Below, in pieces: positions 32,127 to 54,754 of a stretch of DNA of 64,000 nt. The notes beneath the pieces were generated by a model. That model did not search any database. It saw only the letters and a list, made by a program, of their open reading frames with translations, and was not told the DNA's origin. Position numbers and translations under genes: made by a program. Source of the stretch: Flaccisagitta enflata. Lineage: Eukaryota; Chaetognatha; Sagittoidea; Aphragmophora. How positions within the stretch are numbered: position 1 is the first letter of the stretch; each line of letters starts with the position of its first letter. The stretch is taken from contig OZ231126.1 in the NCBI GenBank assembly GCA_965153355.1, forward strand, positions 61,752,001-61,816,000, in the 5' to 3' direction.

Positions 32127-34918
32127 ATGGCTTCAATCCTTTTTGCATTCATCGTTCTCTTGCTGGCTTTGGCTAGCAGTGAATGGACACCAGAATGTTT
32201 ATTGATCGGATCGTCGGTCCAGCGGACTCTGTTGCCCTGCGGGGAGCACGATGTCAAGGTGACTACATGCTACAGACAGTACCCAAAAAGAAGTGAGGAG
32301 GGACCCAAAGTTTTAGCAGCCCCCCCTACAGCTTATATTGGCCCCAAAATTGAAAAGAGTTAAAAGTAAGCTTTTATTAATTGATTTTGGGTGCAGATGC
32401 TGAAAGTATATATTTTTTTGACAATCTCATCTTGTGCCAAAAAAACGTAAGATGAATGAAATCTGAAAAAATAACCAGCCTTTCACTGTTCTGATACTGA
32501 GATTATGAGGTCCCCCGTAATTCTAAGTCTAGACGAGATATACTGTATATAAGCTGTTAGGGGGGGGGGCGCTCTGCTAAAACTTTGGGTCCCTCCTCAC
32601 TTCTTATTGGGGTCCTGTCTGTAAATCAGTTGAAAAAATGAATGTCGTGTAAAATTGAACGGATGACATATAAAGATTTTCAATGAAAACATTTCTTGTT
32701 GCAGATTCCTTTCTACCTCAATTTACCGTCGGTCGAACTTGGGGCCTACAACGTCACTTGCTCCATCGGGATGAAAGACGTTATTCTCGACGTCGAGTTT
32801 CAATCTTCTCTCAATTTTACCGTCCGTCCGTCGATCGATTCCGTCCATTGCGACGAGTCCTTGGAGCCACTTACGCTGACTTGTTACGTTCCCCACGACT
32901 ATTGCGCCCAGTTTTGCCCTTCATTATCTTGTCAATCATACTTCGACCTGCCTCAGTTACAATTCCTCGCCGTGCCGGAAATCGACTTGCGAGTCCTCGA
33001 TTTGGAAACGGCTTCGTTTCGCTTTCTCTTTCCGCTACAAAACCGGTCTGATTTCGACGGCGTGTCCATCAGCGGAACGGACTTTGATCACGCGCTCTTG
33101 TACCGTCGAGTCGTGACCGATTCTAGGTTCACGTCGTCGTCGCTTCGATGCGACTTTCGTGAGATTGCGCCCTCATTGTACGAAGCAGTTCTGGACGATT
33201 TGGATATTTCCGGAAACTGCAGATTCATTTTCTTAAGCGACGACATCGTCGAGTATCGTCTCGAATCCAGTCACAGCTTTTCCGGCTTCGTTGTTTTAGG
33301 CCCTTGGCGCAGTCGTCGTTTGCAAGATGACTTAGTTCTAAGCGCCCCTGATCATTTGAGTGTCGATTCTGTCAGTGAATCGTCGGTTGTAATCTCATGG
33401 GACAATTACCCATCTATGGACGGATCCCAGGCTGGATCTAGCGTGCCACATCACTTTGTCGTTAACATCGAATCTCGCTGCGGGGATAACTCCGTCTACG
33501 ACGTTCCTCGGGACCTCAATCGCGATTATGTCATTTCGGGTCTTCATCCAGGACGTCGTTACGCGATCAACATCCGCGCTGTCGCCGATACCAGCGGAAA
33601 CGTCAGTCTCGCTTCTCTCCTCCACGTCAAAACAACCGCCGTTCCACCCACCACCGTTGCCTTACACACTTACCTCGAATCTCTTGATAATGGGAAAAAC
33701 GTCTTCTGTGATAAGAATAGCTATTGTTACTTTACATTGATCGTAATCGACGCCCCGTATTGCCGGCGGAATGGAGATATCTCTCATTACGTTTTGCACG
33801 GAACTGGCTTGGACGAGCGACTTAACAGGACTTGCTCGTCATGTTTGATTCGTTATGAGGTCAGACTTACTTCGTACCAACTATCTCGATCTGTTTTTCG
33901 TCTTTACGCCGTCAATGAGGCCGGTATCTCAAAAGCTTATAAAAGCATCACCTTCGACAGTAGCGATCACCACGACTTAGACGGTATTGACTTTAAAGTT
34001 CGTTTTTACGGCGGCAAGTCATTCACTGCCTCGCTGGAAGTGACAACGTCTAATCCTTCCCATCTCGCTAATTTTACCGCTGTCACGTGCCTCGAGAAGA
34101 ATCGGAGCTGCGATGACGTCGTCGTTGTTCGTGGACCGACAGCAGGCGTCCCTGTGAACGTCAGTCATCTGCCCAACCGTAAATGGGCTTTCAGTTTCGA
34201 TGGGGACAGCTTGGTGGCTGCAAAGACGCTTCATTGGCGCAAAGACCGTTGCGTCTATACTCAAAGCCCGCCATCGGACGTCCTCTTCGAGTTATCTGCT
34301 TTATGGGACGGGTTGATTCAATGGGAAGCGCCGCCATGTCTTGAAGGTCAAGAACGTTCCGATGATATCCAGTTCCGAATCTTGGGTTTCGACGCTAACA
34401 ACCGAAGTCGTTTTAATATTAGTCTCGAAGAAAACGCGCCTTTGACACTTCCGATCACTATGCTCAAGGCTGGGCTTACTTATCGGGTACTACCGATTAA
34501 TTCATTCGGCGAAGGTACTCCCTCCAATGCAATGTATATTCCGAAGGATTCCCCCAACAAACTGTATCTCAAGATATTTGCCGCTTTCTTTGCCGCTTTC
34601 TTCTTAGTTTTCATCATCTTACATTGTTTTTGCAAGAACCGTAAAAGGGAGATAGAGATGAGGGAGGATCAATATTTCGCCGACATGGCGCTCGAGGTGG
34701 CCTCGCCCTCGCCCTCGCAGTCTGTTAAAGATTTCCCGACTGACGAATCTGTGGAGAGCGGGATAGGATCGTCCCTTGTCAGTCGAGGACAATCCGAATC
34801 TCCAAGATCTTCAATTATTGCTCAGGATGCACAGGAAGATAGATCAAGTGATTATTATCCGGAAACTGAGCTATCGGCAGGGGCGTATTTGAACTCAGAT
34901 TTTGGCTTGCTGCCTTAA
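32127..34918 (+). CDS. Single-pass membrane receptor with fibronectin III domains (cytokine receptor-like)
   Basis: Exons 32127-32258 and 32705-34918 (donor AAG|GTGACT, acceptor ttgcag|ATT), 781 residues. Residues 1-17 are a signal peptide. The ectodomain of about 640 residues has paired cysteines and several N-glycosylation sites. A fibronectin III-like domain around residues 257-360 contains SVVISWDNYP and VISGLHPGRRYAINIRAV, and a further beta-rich domain precedes the membrane. The transmembrane helix is around 663-687 (FAAFFAAFFLVFIILHCFC), followed by a basic stop and a cytoplasmic tail of about 95 residues with SPSPS, ESVESGIGSS and DYYPE. Overall layout resembles gp130/class I cytokine receptors, but I see no WSxWS motif. 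It could also be another fibronectin III adhesion or guidance receptor. The ligand is unknown. Confidence 0.75.
32273..32621. mobile_element. TA-flanked MITE (CAGACAGG family) in receptor intron
   Basis: Terminal repeats CAGACAGTACCCAAAAAGAA and its inverse ending GGGGTCCTGTCTG are flanked by TA (32271-32272; 32622-32623). Subterminal block GAGGGACCCAAAGTTTTAGCA is followed by a C-run, as in the element at 11428. It fills most of the 446-bp intron. Confidence 0.9.
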
Positions 34919-35329
34919 AAATTTGTGTCCCAACGAGTTTAGTGTCCCAATGATTTTTCCATTACCTATGTTGTTAATTATACAATCAATATTACTCATA
35001 AGTATAAGTATTGCTTTTTGATAAAATCATTGTGTATCAAATCGAAGGAAGTGAAAAATGTCTAATATCTAAAGCATAAACCAGCCCTAGGATGATGTTT
35101 TGTCATATGACATGAAGCATAGTTATTCTATCTGACATTTCTAAAGAGAATTTTGATTTTTAGGTGAAAACTTGGAAATCAGGAAATGAGAAATGATTCA
35201 GATCAATTTGCTTGATGAAGAAGGGCGAGGGCATCAACCTAGACAACCAAATTAATGGCCAAGGGGATGAATAGGCTCTGTAGATCAATCCCAAAAAACC
35301 CCATCGTATTACAGCTGGAAACATGTTGA

Positions 35330-35422
<93 letters not shown>

Positions 35423-35701
35423 TTGTGTCCCGATGGGGTTTGTGCCCCAACAAAAAGGGCAGCAGCTGCTGCCCCTGACGCCCCATCAAATACGCCCCTG
35501 GCTATCGGTGACAGTGAAGTCGTATCAGGGTTCCTAGCCTTACTGTTGGTGTACTTGTTTTACAACTGCGATAATCTTTGTCATCGTGCAGGTTTTGCCC
35601 TCATTTTGATAATTTGGTTCTTTAGGTGGTTTCAGATCGATATTTTAGCTCGTAGGAGGTGAAGTTATAATTCGTTGTTATGGTGTAAATGTGATATTTT
35701 C
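34919..35701. other. Intergenic region downstream of the receptor
   Basis: AT-rich, with a pure (CT)n run at 35333-35418. A short open frame after it encodes a hydrophobic segment with no recognised family. No RNA gene was recognised. Confidence 0.4.
35333..35418. repeat. (CT)n microsatellite
   Basis: About 42 uninterrupted CT units. Confidence 0.97.
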
Positions 35702-35891
35702 AGTCGCGTGCTACGCGACTCTACACCCCGCTTTGTCGGGCCGTCGGTCCGTCCGTCGGTCCGTCACACTTTACTTTTCTTGGTTTTTGCGGTCTCTGGC
35801 CTCACTGCTCCTGCCCAAATGATGCATTGACCTCAATTATGGCCCCTGCCCACCCGCACGCGACTGGGGTAGCCGTGTATCCGGCCTTGTT
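35702..35891 (+). mobile_element. R1 hairpin-ended short interspersed repeat
   Basis: Full-length R1 with the AGTCGCG-tgcta-CGCGACT head and the gccgtgtatccggccttgt end. It lies 150 bp upstream of the GASZ start. Confidence 0.9.
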
Positions 35892-36045
35892 TTTACTCTC
35901 ATCGCGCTTCATCGCTATACATTTTGCTCTTTTTGATTCTCTAATGCGCTTCGTTGAAATTGATTTGTTTCGTCTGTTTATACACCAGTAAATTGGTCAT
36001 TGTTTTCTTTTAGATACACCTCAAAACTCTCCATAAGGAAAAGAA

Positions 36046-47862
<11,817 letters not shown>

Positions 47863-48421
47863 CTTAGCAAAATGCGTTGAAATGCGCGGAAAATCACTTA
47901 GTCTTATTTGATTTTCGCTCTTTCTTGGTGATCATCCAAATGTTCCTTTGAAGTGATTTTCGATGTTTGTCGCTGTTTTCTACAGGGTCTTTTCTGTATG
48001 ATTACCGCCATTCTTTTCAATTTTTTTGCGTTATCACTGCTCTTTTCAAAATATACTTCTCCACAATCTGCGTTTTTTCTTAACATATTACATAACATTC
48101 TTAACATAAGAAAAGGTTCCAACTTGAAATCAAGTTTGGAGGAGTGCTGCTCCTAAACGAATTGAGCTTTAGACCCCAGATTGGTGGCATTTTAAAGAGT
48201 TTAAGCAACTCTTTAATATGAGACCAAACTGGCTAACGTAGCTTTATTCGTTTAATAGGGTGAGCAAAAAAATTAGTACTTGCTCTATAGCTTGAAAACC
48301 ATATTTGTTATGGAAGTTATGAGCTAAAATTTTACCCAGAGTATTTCAGTTAGTCATGCTAAAAGTATAAATTAAGAACAGCTGAAATGATTTCTATACA
48401 AGGCCATGACACGCACTTTAG
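47863..48421. other. GASZ 3' flank
   Basis: AT-rich sequence with no gene recognised; probably GASZ 3' UTR. No AATAAA was seen close to the stop. Confidence 0.4.
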
Positions 48422-48597
48422 AACAAGGACGGATACACGGCAATCCAGTCGCGGACGTTTGGGCAGGAGCGGTAATACGAAAACTGCTCGGAATTCAAAA
48501 ATGTGACGGACGGTCCGACGGACGGTCCGACGGACCGACATACCGACCGACCTACCGACCGACACGGCAAGATGTAGAGTCGCGTGTCCGCGACTAA
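48422..48597 (-). mobile_element. R1 hairpin-ended short interspersed repeat
   Basis: Starts aaggacggatacacggcaa and ends AGTCGCG-tgtc-CGCGACT followed by AAAAA. The GACGGTCCGACGGACC array is well preserved. Confidence 0.88.
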
Positions 48598-48628
48598 AAA
48601 CAGGAAATCGAATTTTGATATGATTTTT

Positions 48629-49560
48629 GTCCGCGACGGAATATCATTCCGACGCGGACTATAATTCAAGGCGGGTGGGTGTCGTCGTCGTTGTCGTTGT
48701 TGTCGTTGTCGTCGTTGTCGTCGTCACGGATTTTAAAAAATGGATAACTTTTTTATGCTTTGACCGATTTGGTTCATATTTGGTGTGAAGTTGTACTAGG
48801 GTAAGGCGCTTTACATCCTATCCGATTTTTGTGATCCGACCAACCCAACCAGCCCAACCAGCCTACCGGCCTAAAAGTGAAAAACGTGCATAACTTTGGC
48901 ATTTTTCAGCCGATTTGGTTGAAATTTGGTATGGAGTCTCTAAATGAAGGACTCAACATATGTATGTGATTTATATGCATTTGAGAATGCTAACCTATTA
49001 AACTGACCTACCACCCAACCAGCCTACCAACTAAAAAGTGAAAAACTTGCATAACTCTGTCATTTTTCAACAATTTGGTTAACTTGTATGGAGTCTCTAG
49101 ATGGAAGAACTCAACATATGCACACTATTTATACTGTCAAACCAGCCTACCACCCAATCAGCCTACCAGCCTAAAAGTGAAAAATGCGCGTATCTTTGGC
49201 GTTTTTCAATCAATTTGGTTAAAATTTAGTATGGAGTCTCTAAATGGAAGGACTCAACACATGAATGTGATTTATTTATGTTTGAGCATGATAACCGGCC
49301 AAACCGTCCTACTATCTTCAACCAGCTTACCGGTCTAAAAGTGAAAAACTTGCATAAATTGGACATTTTTCAACCAATTTGGTTGAAACTTGGCATGGGG
49401 TCTCTAAATGGAAGAACTCAACATATGCACACTATTAAACCAAACCAGCCTACCACCCAACCACCCTACTAGCCTAAGAGTGAAAAATGTGCATAACTTT
49501 GCTATTTTTCAACGGATTTGCATGAAACTTTGTATGGAGGCTTTAAATGTAAAGACTTAT
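48629..49560. repeat. R4: hairpin head, GTC/GTT run and diverged satellite of about 160 bp
   Basis: Head 48629-48659 is GTCCGCGACGGAAT-atc-ATTCCGACGCGGAC, a 14-bp inverted repeat with one mismatch. It is followed by gaggcgggtgggt-type sequence, a tcgtcgttgtcg run and about five diverged units containing gtgaaaaacgtgcataactt and aaatggaaggactcaacat. The same composite is at 63078-64000. Confidence 0.9.
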
Positions 49561-49861
49561 AGTTTTAGGGAACTTACAGGGTTAGCGATCTTTTGGTCAT
49601 AGCGATCTTATGGAATTGGTGATCTTTAACCCCCCTCCGTCGCGGACCCAGATACTGTTCAGATTTTTTTTTGCAGAGCTGTGTTCATTCGAAAATGAAG
49701 GTTTTTGCAACTTCATCGGTCCCTACTCCCTAGATAGAATTGTTTGAGAACAAATATATCAAGGGGAGTTAGTCAGGTCATCTAGGAGGGGTTTTAGTCA
49801 ACAAAAGTAATGTTGTCCAACTTTCATATCAAGCAAATTTAGACGAGAGCCTAATGTTTTT
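49561..49861. other. Unassigned spacer
   Basis: No gene, RNA or clear repeat structure was recognised. It shares the words tgttgtccaactttcatat with the sequence at about 50880 and 51448. Confidence 0.3.
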
Positions 49862-50052
49862 AGTCGCGTGCTACGCGACTCTACACCCCGCTTTGTCGGT
49901 CCGTCCGTCGGTCCGTCGGTCCGTCACACTTTACTTTTTCGGCATTTATGGGGTTTTTGGCTATACCGCTCCTACCCAAATGCTCAACTGACCTCAAATA
50001 TGGCCCCTGCCCACCCGCAAGCGACTGGGGTAGCCGTGTATCCGGCCTTGTT
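49862..50052 (+). mobile_element. R1 hairpin-ended short interspersed repeat
   Basis: Full-length R1 with AGTCGCG-tgcta-CGCGACT head and gccgtgtatccggccttgtt end, flanked by TTTTT on the left. Confidence 0.92.
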
Positions 50053-50164
50053 TCACCAAAAAGAGAAATCCTTTGTGACTTACTACGGATTAAACACTTA
50101 CTACGGATTAAACACCAGTAAGAGCTCCAAAGGCTCTTGTCCTTATTTTAGATATTGTTGAGTA

Positions 50165-50873
50165 CAGACGGAGCAATAATTTAGCGTGTGGCGGCGCCAA
50201 AAGTTTTAGCCACCCCCCCTTCAGCCAATTTGGCCTCATCAATTTTCCAACTGAAAGTGGTTTTGAGCACTTTGGGAGATTTGATGCAGCGCCACCAAGG
50301 CGATTTTTTAATTTTTATCTAAAACCCCCAAATTGACCCCCCTAAACCCCCAAATCATCCACCCAACCAAGAGCCAAAAAATCGCGAAATTTTTTTTCTT
50401 GATTTTTGTCATTTTTTTTGTTGGTTAGTGTTATATGATGTCTGTGTTGACTATAATTAACAATTTTTTGGTCTGTTGTGAATTTTTTTATGAGAAAAAA
50501 TAGTTTTTGAACATCAGATTTTCCATTTTCAATTTTTCAAAAAGAAATTTTTACATGAAAAACTGCAAAACAAACCAAAAAATTGTTAATTATAGTTCAT
50601 GCAGGCATCATATAACACTGGCCAACAAAATTGATTAAAAATTAAGGAAAAAAATTTTATGATTTTTAATGTATGGAGGTGGTCATTTTGGGGTTAAGGG
50701 GGTCAATTTTGGGTTCTAGATAAAAATCCAAAAATCACCTTGGTGGCGCCATGTCAAATCCCCTGAAGTGTTCAAAACCACTTTCAGTTGGAAAATTGAT
50801 GAGGCCAAATTGGCTGTAGGGGGGGTGGCTAAAACTTTTGACGCCGCCACACGCTAAATTAGTGCTCCGTCTG
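50165..50873. mobile_element. 709-bp TA-flanked MITE (CAGACGGAGC family) with an empty site in the window
   Basis: Arms of about 150-180 bp are near-perfect inverted repeats starting CAGACGGAGCA, with GCGTGTGGCGGCG and AAAAGTTTTAGCCACCCCCC subterminally. TA flanks both ends (50163-50164, 50874-50875). A paralogous sequence at 51383-51467 has the same flanks with a single TA and no element, which fixes the boundaries. Confidence 0.95.
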
Positions 50874-50875
50874 TA

Positions 50876-52481
50876 GTGATGTTGTCCAACTTTCATATTA
50901 TTCAGTACCTTGGTATGGAATGCCGGCGGTCCCGTATGGTTGATCCTCGATTCTTGCCTCTAAGGGTATGGTTTTTTACAACATTGCCTCTGGTAAATAG
51001 CTTATCTTTTGGTAACTAGTTCATCCTGAGGTGATTTGACATTTTTAACAATTGGAATGAAATACAACAGAAATTTTGAATCCAAGATTTTGGGGTTGAC
51101 ATAGGATTTTTGAGAGGGTTGTTTCAGGAGGAAGAGAGTTTGAGTTTCTTGCTATCTTTGGTATATGAGGAGTATAAGAAGGTGCCTAGATGGATATGGT
51201 CTCCTTCGACGCGCCATATTTATCAAGTGTTTTCTTGTGGTCTGCATATCTCAATTTATCTCATGTATAGAAAGAAATTGGTTACCCTTTTCTAAATGTT
51301 GCATAACTTTTGACAAGTCCTATGAAAATTTCTGAAGAGGGTATGTTTTTTCAGAAATTTAAAGGATAGTTGTGATGGGTCCGGATTAAACACCAGTAAG
51401 AGCTCCAAAGGCTCTTGTCCTTATTTTAGATATTGTTGAGTAGTGATGTTGTCCAACTATCATATATCCCCGTTGGTCTAAAAAAAGTTTTCTGCTGTCT
51501 ACCATTCATCATTTTGCTTTATCTACGGTATCCTAAGTATGAAAAATGACCTAGTTTTGGATTTTGAACACTAACTTGAAAAAATTTCTCCAAATCTTGG
51601 TGTCTTTTCTATAGATTATTTTATAGATTTTATAGCTAGTACGAGATTTTTTGCACATCCTGTTAGTAGAAACACCCCTCCAATGTTGATACTTGTTTTT
51701 AAGGTTGGAACCTTTTTTTTTAGGAAGATCATAGCTTCTATGGCATGCAAAAGCTTGCAGCGGAGTCTAATGTATTCCTATGCAGTTTAGTCTGAAAATC
51801 AGGGGTGTATATAATTCCATAACCTTTGATTATTTTCCCCCCCCTGCCTTTGATTTTCTTCCCCGCGACGCATCGCGTTGCGTTACCAAATCAATGTTTT
51901 TCTTCCCCATAAACCACTAAAACTGGGAGTTTAAAGTTTAATTAGTGTTAAATTATGTTTAACTTATCATGTTTTATGATTTTTTACTGCCAAAAGTTAT
52001 ATTTTCCCCAAGATTTCTCTTTTTTCTCTTTTTTCCTCCTTCCTTTTCCTTCCCTTTCTCCAAACCCTTTGATTATTTTCCCCCCCCCCACCGGGGGGGG
52101 GAATACGGAACAATATACAGGCCTGCTGAAAATTGAAAGCGTCGCCGTGACTTGGATGCAGAAGACCGATTTGATGATAGAAATAATTAAGAAAATGGGG
52201 AAAGCCAATTGTTTTAAGCCAAGGTTGTCGGTTTTAAGCGATCTGGAGTCAAGTGAGAAAGATGAAGATCGAATCCCTGCTATTGGTTCACAAGATGAGA
52301 AAAAAAAAGAGAAAAGAAATTAAGCTCGATCTAGTTTGCACTCAGCTTCAAATTAGGAACAACAGTGAAAGTGAAAGTGAGGAGGAAGGCTCAAAAAGAG
52401 AGAAAGAAAATAACATGAGGAAGAAAAGGATCTGGTTTTAGGTCATTCTCTTTCGCGACGTCGTACGACAACCCTTTGTGC
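50876..52481. other. Spacer upstream of the ARMC10-like gene
   Basis: Contains the empty-site paralogue at 51383-51467 and two copies of a cctttgattattttcccccc motif near 51825 and 52068, the second followed by a C10/G10 palindrome. The open frame of about 50 codons after it and the Lys/Glu-rich one to 52440 have no recognised family. A ggttttag acceptor at about 52440 precedes the next ATG by about 40 bp. Confidence 0.4.
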
Positions 52482-54332
52482 ATGGTCTATGACAAGGGCC
52501 AACTGGTCGCCCTCGCCGTGGGCGGTGGGGGCGCCCTCGTTGCCGCCGTCGTTCTCGCGTATCTAATCAAGAGATATCGAGAATCCTCCTCGCGGGAGGG
52601 AGAATCATCGCCTGACGTCGCCAGTCAGAATGTCGGCGATGGTAACCCTGGCACGGTGAAATCTGGCGATGAACCATCGCTTTCGGATCGAGCCGCGTTG
52701 TTGGCGTCGACCGCCGATGACTCGCGCGAATCGACCCCGACTACAGACAGCGCGTGGACCGCCGGCGACTGTCAGCTAAGTTACGAATTAGAACGACCCC
52801 TGGATTTCGCTCGTCTCTCGCAATCGACGGGAATAGCCGAAGTCGAATCTCCCTCCTTCGATGAGCTGATAGCCATCGAAAATGAGGTCGCGGCCGAAGT
52901 AGACCACGCGCTGCTTCTCAGTCGCGATGCTGAGGATGATTGTGTCGACGATGTATTTCTAATTGACGGACCGGGTAGGGCGCCACAACGTCCCACGTCG
53001 GAGATTGGTGACCCTTGTAATGGCGACAACGGCGAGGATACACTATCCATGCGTGTAGACTTTGTGGAGGATCAGTCGGAAGTTTTCGGAGATGACAGCG
53101 GCATCGAACTCTCCACGGATCTGGAAAACAACGCCACGACTGATGTGTCAACGATCGAATCAACGGACAACGCAACCGTTTTAGAACTGCTTCGATGTAA
53201 TGATTCTCCCATTCACTTGCCCGCCGTTGTCACCGACAATCTGCAAAGATCCGTGCGAAGTTCTTTTTGCGCGTCTCCATCCAAGCTTTCTCCGCCATCG
53301 CGTCCTTTCAGTACCTCACCGGCGTCGTCATCGCCTAAGCGCTTGTCAACTCGAGCATCGGCGTCTTCTTCGGTATATCCTCGGTCTGGCTCCGCATCAC
53401 TCGACGACATCGAAGAGCAGACGACAGTACTTTCTCCATCTGAATCGCGGGCTCTCGTCGCTTTTCTCGGCTCCTCAAATCTGGCGACCGTTCGACGGGC
53501 ATTGCTCATCACCGCCAACGCCGCGACGTTTCCCGCTAACCAATATTTCCTTCGACGCGCCGGATGCATTCCGGTGCTCAATCGATTCCTCGATCCTACG
53601 ACTCAAGACGGCGACGTAGTGGAGGCTTGTGAGAAAGCATTGGGAAACCTGGCGCTCGATGAAGCTAATCTACAATACATGACGGATTCTTTGACGCCCT
53701 TAATCGACAACGCGAAAGGAGCGTTCAAAGACGTGGGTAGAGAAAACGTCGGCGTTCAATTAGAAGCTTTGATTTGTTTGGTTCACTTGACTCGAACGAC
53801 TCTTCATCATAAAACTTTGTTGCCGTTGATCGATGATTTGCTGACTTTCCTGGACGACGGAAGAATAGATCAGGATGTTCGCTTAAGATCCTTGCAAATC
53901 TTGATCAACCTGTCTAGCAATGTCGCCGTCGCTCCTTTCATTTTGTCGTCGCGGTCTCTTTCCGGATTCAACAATTGGTTGGCGCTTACGCCGACTGGTA
54001 AGCCGCACTTGGACGCCGCGCAATTGAATTTCGCCCTCGGCGTTTGCAACTTCTTGTCTAATCTTTTGGAAACGGCGTTTGAGAGCTCGGACACTTCCGC
54101 GTTCTCAGACGAGTGGATAAACGGAATCTTCGACAGCGAGGAAACACTGTTGGGGTCTTTAGTAACCGAAGTGAAAGCGGTTATCATTCGTAGTCTTCTT
54201 TTTGACTTAAATCGCCACTCGGAGCCCGAAGTCCGATTTCAGGGCAAAAGACTGTACGCCTTGCTTGCGCCCCTTTGGCGCAAGTGTAAAGCATCTGCTG
54301 ACAAGACCGCTATTATAGAGGAAGAAACGTGA
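52482..54332 (+). CDS. ARMC10/ARMCX-like membrane-anchored armadillo protein, single exon
   Basis: One uninterrupted frame of 616 residues from ATG 52482 (MVYDKGQLVALAVG). Near residues 8-30 is a hydrophobic anchor (VGGGGALVAAVVLAYLIKRY) followed by basic residues, typical of tail-out mitochondrial outer-membrane ARMC10/ARMCX proteins. Then comes a long acidic, Ser/Thr-rich disordered region (about 35-310). The C-terminal half is an armadillo fold with SESRALVAFLGSSNLATVRRAL, FLRRAGCIPVLNRFL, CEKALGNLALDEANLQYM, RLRSLQILINLSSN and LNFALGVCNFLSNLLE, which align in type with the ARMC10 domain. ARMC10 relatives affect mitochondrial distribution and dynamics. The acidic spacer is longer than in vertebrate members. 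The lack of introns contrasts with its neighbours. The orthology is probable but not certain. Confidence 0.75.
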   Translation: MVYDKGQLVALAVGGGGALVAAVVLAYLIKRYRESSSREGESSPDVASQNVGDGNPGTVKSGDEPSLSDRAALLASTADDSRESTPTTDSAWTAGDCQLSYELERPLDFARLSQSTGIAEVESPSFDELIAIENEVAAEVDHALLLSRDAEDDCVDDVFLIDGPGRAPQRPTSEIGDPCNGDNGEDTLSMRVDFVEDQSEVFGDDSGIELSTDLENNATTDVSTIESTDNATVLELLRCNDSPIHLPAVVTDNLQRSVRSSFCASPSKLSPPSRPFSTSPASSSPKRLSTRASASSSVYPRSGSASLDDIEEQTTVLSPSESRALVAFLGSSNLATVRRALLITANAATFPANQYFLRRAGCIPVLNRFLDPTTQDGDVVEACEKALGNLALDEANLQYMTDSLTPLIDNAKGAFKDVGRENVGVQLEALICLVHLTRTTLHHKTLLPLIDDLLTFLDDGRIDQDVRLRSLQILINLSSNVAVAPFILSSRSLSGFNNWLALTPTGKPHLDAAQLNFALGVCNFLSNLLETAFESSDTSAFSDEWINGIFDSEETLLGSLVTEVKAVIIRSLLFDLNRHSEPEVRFQGKRLYALLAPLWRKCKASADKTAIIEEET

Positions 54333-54754
54333 AGTGGGAGATTCATGAAAAGGGAACTGGAACAGTAGTAGTCTTTTTCTGGGAGCATGATACCGCTGTA
54401 ACATCCATAGTCTTTCGGCTGTCAGAATGCATTTTGAACCGATAAAAAAGAATGTTTATTTATGAAATTATTTATCTTTGCTAATTTTGAATTGGGACAA
54501 AAATGCTTGTTCTATAAAATTGCCTATTGTTAAAAGTGCCATCTTTGCCACGACCACTGCATGTCATTTCTTTGATTTAACTTGTATGAGCAGAAGATGC
54601 TTTCACTAGTCAAATTTTGGTCGATATGGCACGCTCTATATTGATCATGAAAGTCTAACATTTAAATCGATGTTATTTCGTTTTATTTTTCTTGGAGTTA
54701 ATCATAGTGGGAGTTAATCATAAAATATTTTCCTCGATGTGGAACTGATTAACG
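54333..54754. other. Spacer between ARMC10-like and E2-like genes
   Basis: AT-rich, no gene recognised. Holds the 3' UTR of the armadillo gene and the presumed promoter of the next gene. Confidence 0.4.

Noticed and set aside
50100-50140. agagctccaaaggctctt resembling a histone 3' stem-loop
   Set aside because: No histone gene is near and the loop and flanks do not fit; treated as part of the duplicated flank of the MITE.
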